A program made the position numbers and the translations under genes. A stretch of 64,000 bases of DNA from Caenispirillum bisanense (GTDB lineage Bacteria > Pseudomonadota > Alphaproteobacteria > Rhodospirillales > Rhodospirillaceae): NCBI RefSeq assembly GCF_900230255.1, contig NZ_OCNJ01000004.1, positions 1 to 64,000 of the forward strand, given 5' to 3'. The notes beneath the pieces were generated by a model that saw only the letters and a program-made list of their open reading frames with translations, had not been told where the DNA came from and did not search any database. Below are positions 59,456-64,000 of this stretch, one piece after another (position 1 is the stretch's first letter; the number at the start of each line of letters is the position of its first letter).

Positions 59456-60808
59456 TCATTCCACCGCGAAATCGTCCGGCCCGCCGAGGGCGAGCATGCG
59501 CAGGGTGCCGAGCGCCTCGTCCAGCACCGCCATCGGCGGCAGGCCGAGGGCGATGCGCACCGCGTTGGGCGCGTGGCCCGGCCCGGCGGCGAAGCTCGCC
59601 CCCGGCGTGACGGCGATGCCGCGGCGGGCGGCGGCGGCGACGAAGGTCTCGGCCCGCCACGGCGCCGGCAGTTCCAGCCAGCAGTGATAGGACGTCGGGT
59701 CGGTGCGCAGGGTGAGGCCCGCCAGTCGGTCGCGCACCAGCTCCTGCCGGCGGCGGGCGTCCTGCCGCTTGCGCTCCGAGATGTCGGCGGCGAGACCGCT
59801 GCGCAGCAGCAGCACCGCGGCTTCCAGGGCGAAGGCGTTGGGCGTCCAGGCGCCGGTGTGCAGCGACGCCGCCACCGCCTGGCGCAGGCGCGGCGGCACC
59901 GCCAGCATGCCGACGGTCAGCCCCGGCGCGACGCGCTTGGACAGGCTGTCGATGTGGATGACGTGGTCCGGCGCGAAGACCGCCAGCGGCGCCTGATCCT
60001 GCGCCAGGAAACCGTAGACGCTGTCCTCGATGGCGACGATGCCGGTGCGCTCCAGCGTCTCGGCCAGTTCGCGGCGGCGCGACGGCGGCATGGTCAGCGA
60101 CAGCGGGTTGTGCAGCGACGGCTGGACGTAGACCGCCTTCACGCCGCCCGCCGTCTCGCGGTGCACCTGGGCGAGCGCGTCGGGTCGCAGGCCGTTGGGG
60201 TCGAGCGGCACCGGCACCAGCACGATGCCGAGGCGCGCCGCCAGCCCCTTCACCATGGGGTAGGTCACCGCCTCCACCGCCACCTTGTCGCCGGGCGCGG
60301 CCAGCGCCGCCAGCGCGGCCGCCACCGCCCGCCGGCCGCTGGCGGCCAGCAGCATGTCGTCGGGCGACGGCGTCCAGCCGTCGCGGGCGAGGAAAGCGGC
60401 GGCGGCCTCGCGTGCCGCCTGGGTGCCGGTGCGCGGCAGCAGGATCTGCGAGGCGGCCAACACGTCGGGGCGCAGCAGGTCGGCCAGCACGGGCGCCAGC
60501 AGCGCGTCCTGCCCCTCCAGGATGGGGATGCTGGCCTCCAGGTTCACCAGGCCGCTCGGGGCATCGGGCACGCCCAGCTGGGTCGCCGGCGCCGGCGACA
60601 CGGCGCGCACGAAGGTGCCGCGCCCGACCTCGCCCACCACCAGCCCGCGCCGCACCAGTTCCTTGTAGACGCGGCCCGCCGTCGAGACCGCGATGCCGCG
60701 GCGATAGGCGTAGTCGCGATGGGGCGGCAGGCGGTCGCCGGGGCCGAGGCGCCCTTCGGCGATGTCGCGGCCGATCTCGTCGGCGAGGCTGTGGTAGCTG
60801 ACGTCCAT
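59456..60808 (-). CDS. MocR-family regulator (GntR HTH fused to PLP aminotransferase fold)
   Basis: 450 aa. A GntR winged helix (about 1-75, with GRDIAEGRLGPGDRLPPHRD and AVSTAGRVYKELVRRGLV) is joined to an aminotransferase class I/II-like domain (about 105-450). The PLP-binding Lys is expected in HIDSLSKRVAPGL; SVYGFL and VYVQPSLHNPLSLTM are further cofactor-site segments. MocR proteins use bound PLP as a sensor for amino-acid or vitamin B6 levels. The ATG at 60808 starts the HTH; the open frame upstream runs into the operator repeats, so it is not used. It is divergent from a DUF1127 gene, its probable target. Confidence 0.93.
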   Translation of the reverse strand: MDVSYHSLADEIGRDIAEGRLGPGDRLPPHRDYAYRRGIAVSTAGRVYKELVRRGLVVGEVGRGTFVRAVSPAPATQLGVPDAPSGLVNLEASIPILEGQDALLAPVLADLLRPDVLAASQILLPRTGTQAAREAAAAFLARDGWTPSPDDMLLAASGRRAVAAALAALAAPGDKVAVEAVTYPMVKGLAARLGIVLVPVPLDPNGLRPDALAQVHRETAGGVKAVYVQPSLHNPLSLTMPPSRRRELAETLERTGIVAIEDSVYGFLAQDQAPLAVFAPDHVIHIDSLSKRVAPGLTVGMLAVPPRLRQAVAASLHTGAWTPNAFALEAAVLLLRSGLAADISERKRQDARRRQELVRDRLAGLTLRTDPTSYHCWLELPAPWRAETFVAAAARRGIAVTPGASFAAGPGHAPNAVRIALGLPPMAVLDEALGTLRMLALGGPDDFAVE

Positions 60809-60814
60809 GGGTTT

Positions 60815-60865
60815 TGCACCGAGGTCAATTGCATTGCACCGACGCCAATGCACCGATTGCACCGA
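60815..60865. promoter_or_regulatory. Four direct repeats TGCACCGA, probable MocR operators
   Basis: TGCACCGA occurs at 60815-60822, 60835-60842, 60849-60856 and 60858-60865 between the MocR and DUF1127 start codons, at steps of 20, 14 and 9 bp. MocR proteins typically bind direct repeats in divergent promoters. A fifth copy, inverted, is at 61177-61184. Confidence 0.75.
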
Positions 60866-60915
60866 CGCAAGAGCGATCATAGCCTGAGTGCATCGAGAAC
60901 GCAAAGGAGCGTGTC

Positions 60916-61170
60916 ATGCCCCAGCAGATGATCGGCCGGCGGGCCAGCGAACCCATCCGCCTCCCCCTTGCGCGGCGCCTCGCCACCGCCGTGGCCCGCC
61001 TGCCCGGCGCGGTTTTCCGGTGGTACGTGGCGCAGCAGACGCGCTTGGCCCTGGCGCGCCTCGACGACCGGCTGCTGCGCGACATCGGCGTCTCGCGCGA
61101 GCAGGCGGCCGACGAGGCGTCGCAGTCCTTCTGGCGGGTCGGCGACGGACTGCCGCGCGACTGGCGCTGA
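60916..61170 (+). CDS. DUF1127-family small protein
   Basis: 84 aa. A basic N-terminal part followed by the DUF1127 motif ARLDDRLLRDIGVSREQAADEA in two parts (ALARLDDRLLRDIGVSREQ; EASQSFWR). Short DUF1127 proteins are Arg-rich, RNA-related or metabolism-related factors of alphaproteobacteria; some affect phosphate or arginine metabolism and RNA turnover. AAAGGAG precedes the ATG. The divergent MocR regulator with its four operator repeats implies that this gene is the regulated target. The longer N-terminus is unusual for the family, which is often near 45-60 aa. Confidence 0.85.
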   Translation: MPQQMIGRRASEPIRLPLARRLATAVARLPGAVFRWYVAQQTRLALARLDDRLLRDIGVSREQAADEASQSFWRVGDGLPRDWR

Positions 61171-61171
61171 T

Positions 61172-61184
61172 TGCACTCGGTGCA
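61172..61184. promoter_or_regulatory. Inverted copy of the MocR repeat downstream of DUF1127
   Basis: TGCAC-TCG-GTGCA, which contains TCGGTGCA, the reverse complement of TGCACCGA. It begins just after the DUF1127 stop codon and may be an additional regulator site or part of a terminator. Confidence 0.5.
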
Positions 61185-61214
61185 ATGCGGGACAAAGGGT
61201 CGGCCGGCGCGGTC

Positions 61215-62087
61215 CTACAGCCCCACCATCGCCCGCACCTCGGCCGGCGTGCGCCCCGCCTCGCGCAAGGCCCGCAGGGTCAGACTGCGGTCGCGCTTGG
61301 CATAGCGGCGCCCCTGATCGTCGGTCAGCAAGCGGTGGTGATGGTACTCCGGCACCGGCAGGTCGAGCAGCGCCTGCAGCAGGCGGTGGACGTGGGTCGA
61401 CTCGAACAGGTCGGTGCCGCGCGTCACCAGCGTCACGCCCTGCAGGGCGTCGTCCCAGGTGACGGCCAGATGGTAGCTGGTCGGCGTCTCCTTGCGGGCC
61501 AGCACCACGTCGCCGAATACCTCCGGCCGCGCCGCCTGCACCCCGGCGGCGCGGTCGTGCCACGTCAGCGGCCCGGCCTGCGCCACCGCCGCCGCCATGT
61601 CGAGGCGCAGGCAGTGCGCCTCGCCGGCCGCGACCCGCGCCGCCCGCTCGGACGTTGAACAGGATCGGCAGGTACCGGGATAGAGCACGCCGTCCGGCCC
61701 GTGCGGTGCATGGGGGGCGCGGGCGACCTCCTCCTGGATTTCGCGGCGGGTGCAGAAGCAGGGATAAAGGAGACCACGCGCCTCGAGCAGCGCCAGGGCG
61801 TGGCGGTAGTCCTCCAGGTGCTCCGACTGGCGGCGCACCGGCTCTTCCCACGTCAGGCCGAGCCAGGCGAGGTCTTCGCGGATGGCGGCGTCGAAGTCGG
61901 GCCGGCAGCGGCCGGGGTCGATGTCCTCCATCCGCAAGAGGAAGCGCCCATCGGCGGCACGCGCCGCCGATTCGGCGAAGAGGGCGGAGAAGGCATGGCC
62001 CAGATGGAGGTAACCCGTTGGAGACGGCGCGAATCTCGCGACTATGGTATGATCGGCGCGCGACTCGGGCGGCTGTGGCGATTTCAT
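61215..62087 (-). CDS. gluQ: Glutamyl-Q tRNA(Asp) synthetase
   Basis: 290 aa paralogue of the catalytic core of GluRS. It attaches Glu to queuosine in the anticodon of tRNA-Asp. FAPSPTGYLHLGHAFSALF is the HIGH-containing site; YAKRDRSLTLR is the degenerate KMSKS loop, with the usual RDRS; YPCFCTRREI and YPGTCRSC supply the zinc-binding Cys. It lacks the anticodon-binding domains of GluRS, as expected for GluQRS. Single gene, start 62087, divergent from the HNH gene. Confidence 0.95.
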   Translation of the reverse strand: MKSPQPPESRADHTIVARFAPSPTGYLHLGHAFSALFAESAARAADGRFLLRMEDIDPGRCRPDFDAAIREDLAWLGLTWEEPVRRQSEHLEDYRHALALLEARGLLYPCFCTRREIQEEVARAPHAPHGPDGVLYPGTCRSCSTSERAARVAAGEAHCLRLDMAAAVAQAGPLTWHDRAAGVQAARPEVFGDVVLARKETPTSYHLAVTWDDALQGVTLVTRGTDLFESTHVHRLLQALLDLPVPEYHHHRLLTDDQGRRYAKRDRSLTLRALREAGRTPAEVRAMVGL

Positions 62088-62170
62088 GAAACTGTATCGT
62101 CCTGCTTGGCAGCAACTCTGGTAATCGGTACCATATCTTGTGTCTGGCCACCGGAACAGCGGGGTAGACC

Positions 62171-62734
62171 TTGAACGCGATTTTGGACAAGAGTCCGGCC
62201 TTGGTGCTGAACGCGGACTTCCGTCCGCTGAGCTACTTCCCCCTGTCGCTGTGGCCGTGGCAGGAGGCGGTGAAGGCCGTGTTCCTCGGCCGGGTGAGCG
62301 TGGTGTCGGAATACGAGGACGCCATCATCCACTCGCCCCGCTTCGAGTTCCGATTGCCGAGCGTCATCGCCCTGAAGGAATACGCACCGACCCACCGAAG
62401 GCCGGCCTTCACCCGGTTCAACGTCTTCCTCCGCGACCGCTTCACCTGCCAATACTGCGGCTGCCGTTTCCCCACCCACGACCTGACCTTCGACCACGTC
62501 ATCCCGCGCAGCAAGGGCGGGCGCACCAGCTGGCTAAACGTGGTCACCGCCTGCGGCAGCTGCAACCTGCGCAAGGGCAACAAGCTCCCCGATGCCGCCG
62601 GCATGCCGCTGATCCGCCGGCCCTACCAGCCCAACACCTTCCAGCTGCAGGACATCGGCCGCCGCTTCCCGCCCAACTACCTGCACGAAAGCTGGCGCGA
62701 CTTCCTCTACTGGGACACCGAACTGGAAGACTGA
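62171..62734 (+). CDS. HNH endonuclease
   Basis: 187 aa. A TTG start at 62171 gives MNAILDKSPALVLNADFRPL, the common start of a conserved HNH protein in alphaproteobacteria. The nuclease core has two CxxC zinc pairs, CQYCGCRF and CGSCNLRKGNK, surrounding TFDHVIPRSKGG with the catalytic His. The C-terminus (NYLHESWRDFLYWD) is typical. The family is widespread and conserved next to housekeeping genes, but its function is unproven; a role in DNA repair is usually assumed. A good terminator follows at 62736. Confidence 0.88.
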   Translation: MNAILDKSPALVLNADFRPLSYFPLSLWPWQEAVKAVFLGRVSVVSEYEDAIIHSPRFEFRLPSVIALKEYAPTHRRPAFTRFNVFLRDRFTCQYCGCRFPTHDLTFDHVIPRSKGGRTSWLNVVTACGSCNLRKGNKLPDAAGMPLIRRPYQPNTFQLQDIGRRFPPNYLHESWRDFLYWDTELED

Positions 62735-62735
62735 C

Positions 62736-62767
62736 CACCGCCGCCGGGGGCTCCGGGGCGGTGTTTT
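62736..62767 (+). terminator. Rho-independent terminator of the HNH gene
   Basis: CACCGCC (62736-62742) pairs with GGCGGTG (62757-62763), then CC/GG pairs past a bulge; TTTT follows at 62764-62767. It begins directly after the stop codon. The rest of 62768-63078 holds no gene, only the promoter at 62851. Confidence 0.75.
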
Positions 62768-62850
62768 CGTTTCCGGCGCGGGCGATCGGCGCCTCCGCGG
62801 CCCTTACGGACGCTACGGAACCACACTAGATATATGTGCAACAAAACAAT

Positions 62851-62879
62851 TTGACATCGGTTCTGCGCACATCTACCGT
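62851..62879 (+). promoter_or_regulatory. Candidate promoter of the ABC substrate-binding protein gene
   Basis: -35 TTGACA (62851-62856, consensus), 17-bp spacer, -10 TACCGT (62874-62879, weak). The preceding 30 bases (TAGATATATGTGCAACAAAA) are unusually AT-rich and could hold a regulator site of the CysB/Cbl type, expected for sulfur-starvation genes. The leader to the start codon would be about 195 nt. Confidence 0.5.
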
Positions 62880-63078
62880 ACATCCATCGCGCCGATTTGA
62901 GCACAGCTTGCGGGCGCGTTACAAATGCAGCTAAAGCGTGGGCACACCCGCCCAGCGCAACAGGCTGCGGCGGGTTTTTTCGTGCTCCGCCGCGCGAGAA
63001 CTCACCGCCTCCACCGTCGAGTCCGCCACCACCGGCCCGCGCAAGACACCCGCGGGCCGCAACGGGAGAGGTTTGCCC

Positions 63079-64000
63079 ATGTTCCGCCGTACCGTCCTCA
63101 AGTCCGTCGCCGCCGCCCTGCTGCTGGCCGCCGCCCCCTTCGCCGCCGTGACCGATGCCGCCGCCGCCGAAAAGCTGGAAGAGCTGCGCATCGACTACGC
63201 CTACTACAACCCGGTCTCGCTGGTCCTGAAGGAGAAGGGCTGGCTCGAGGACGAGTTCGCCAAGGACGGCACGTCGGTGCGCTGGGTGCTGTCGCTCGGG
63301 TCCAACAAGGCGCTGGAGTTCCTCAATTCCGGCTCCATCGACCTCGGCTCGACGGCCGGCGCCGCCGCCCTGCTCGGCCGCATCAACGGCAACCCGGTGA
63401 AGGTGGTCTACGCCTATTCCAAGCCGGAATGGACGGCGCTGGTCACGGCCAAGGACAGCGCCATCCAGTCCATCGCCGACCTGAAGGGCAAGCGCATCGC
63501 CGTCACCCGCGGCACCGACCCGCACATCTTCCTGACCCGCGCGCTGGCCGAGGGCGGCCTGACCGACAAGGACGTGGAACTCGTCCTGCTGCAGCACCAG
63601 GACGGCCGCCTCGCGCTGGAGAACGGCGACGTCGACGCCTGGGCCGGGCTCGACCCCATGATGGCGGCGTCGGAGCTGGATGCCGGCTCGCGCCTGTTCT
63701 ACCGCAACGCCGACTTCAACACCTGGGGCACCCTGCTGGCCCGCGAGGAAGTCATCGCCGAGCATCCGGAGACCATCAAGCGCGTCATCGCCGTCTACGA
63801 GCGGGCCCGGGAGTGGGCGCGCGCCAACCCGGCGGAACTGGTGCAGATCATTTCCAAGGCCGCCCGCACGCCGGACCACGTCGCCGCCAAGCAGATCGAG
63901 CGCACCGACCTGAGCCAGCCGGCCATCGGCGACGCCCAGGGCAAGACCATCGAGGCGGCCGGCCTCGCCCTGCAGAAGGGTGGGATCATCAAGCCGGAGG
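63079..64000 (+). CDS. Aliphatic sulfonate-type ABC transporter substrate-binding protein (partial, 3' end missing)
   Basis: 307 codons are visible; the gene runs past the window end. An N-terminal signal peptide (about 1-30, ending in AAAAEK) leads into a periplasmic NMT1/SsuA-like binding protein: LRIDYAYYNPVSLVLKEKG, VRWVLSLGSNKALEFLNSGS, LGSTAGAAALLGRINGNPVKVV and IADLKGKRIAVTRGTDPH are the usual SsuA/TauA motifs. It would deliver alkanesulfonates or taurine to an ABC permease. GGAGAG precedes the ATG. The permease and ATPase genes, if present, are beyond position 64000. Confidence 0.9.
   Translation, partial: MFRRTVLKSVAAALLLAAAPFAAVTDAAAAEKLEELRIDYAYYNPVSLVLKEKGWLEDEFAKDGTSVRWVLSLGSNKALEFLNSGSIDLGSTAGAAALLGRINGNPVKVVYAYSKPEWTALVTAKDSAIQSIADLKGKRIAVTRGTDPHIFLTRALAEGGLTDKDVELVLLQHQDGRLALENGDVDAWAGLDPMMAASELDAGSRLFYRNADFNTWGTLLAREEVIAEHPETIKRVIAVYERAREWARANPAELVQIISKAARTPDHVAAKQIERTDLSQPAIGDAQGKTIEAAGLALQKGGIIKPE

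Overview
The window is a GC-rich chromosomal segment (about 70% G+C by eye) from an alphaproteobacterium, most likely of the Rhodospirillales/Azospirillaceae type. Pointers are GltD/GltB, alphaproteobacterial protein families (an Alph_Pro_TM/TIGR02186 protein, a DUF4170 protein, a bacA/sbmA-type transporter, the plant-like class of glutamate-cysteine ligase), MocR-DUF1127 and ScfR regulators, and Cache-type chemoreceptors. Most of it is ordinary chromosome: densely packed genes, short operons, many 4-bp ATGA overlaps.

Layout. 1-319: left end of an IS110-family insertion sequence next to folD; only the first 29 codons of its recombinase lie in the window, but its non-coding end is complete and folds like a bridge RNA. 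320-10.5 kb: folD, an XRE/cupin regulator with hydrolase and lipoprotein, a DNA glycosylase, rhomboid, bactofilin, a PAS hybrid histidine kinase, TetR and methionine aminopeptidase. 10.5-24 kb: a chemoreceptor, rsmE-gshA, ubiA and a methyltransferase, a UdgX-type uracil-DNA glycosylase, an AraC regulator, trpS, a TIGR02186 protein, a universal stress protein, an NFU scaffold, a Bax-like glucosaminidase and tRNA-Ser(GGA).

24-32 kb is the most accessory-looking part: a four-gene bufferin operon (DUF2282 precursor, DUF692 MNIO enzyme, DUF2063 partner, DoxX), a DUF418 membrane protein divergent from a TetR regulator over two palindromic operators, then a cobalamin-type radical SAM enzyme followed 10 bp later by a bacterial nitric oxide synthase oxygenase domain. 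32-38 kb holds all three parts of the AmmeMemoRadiSam system (a Memo-AMMECR1 fusion and the radical SAM enzyme), with a PARP-fold protein, its 48-residue partner and a CorA-family transporter in between.

38-52 kb: RidA, a thioesterase, two D-2-hydroxyacid dehydrogenases, a 607-residue coiled-coil protein with a central hydrophobic hairpin, a chemoreceptor operon with two unknown genes, isocitrate lyase divergent from its probable ScfR regulator (here frameshifted by an extra copy of a 7-bp repeat), a molybdenum-carrier-like protein, an SDR and an SbmA/BacA transporter. 52-64 kb: gltB and gltD, uppP, a MocR regulator with four direct-repeat operators beside a DUF1127 gene, gluQRS, an HNH endonuclease, and the start of a sulfonate-type ABC substrate-binding protein cut by the window edge.

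The most notable items are the IS110 bridge-RNA candidate with guide matches at its own junction, the radical SAM-NOS gene pair, the PARP-fold two-gene module, the heptamer-repeat frameshift in the ScfR gene, and the large coiled-coil protein. All assignments come from reading motifs by eye; no database search was run.
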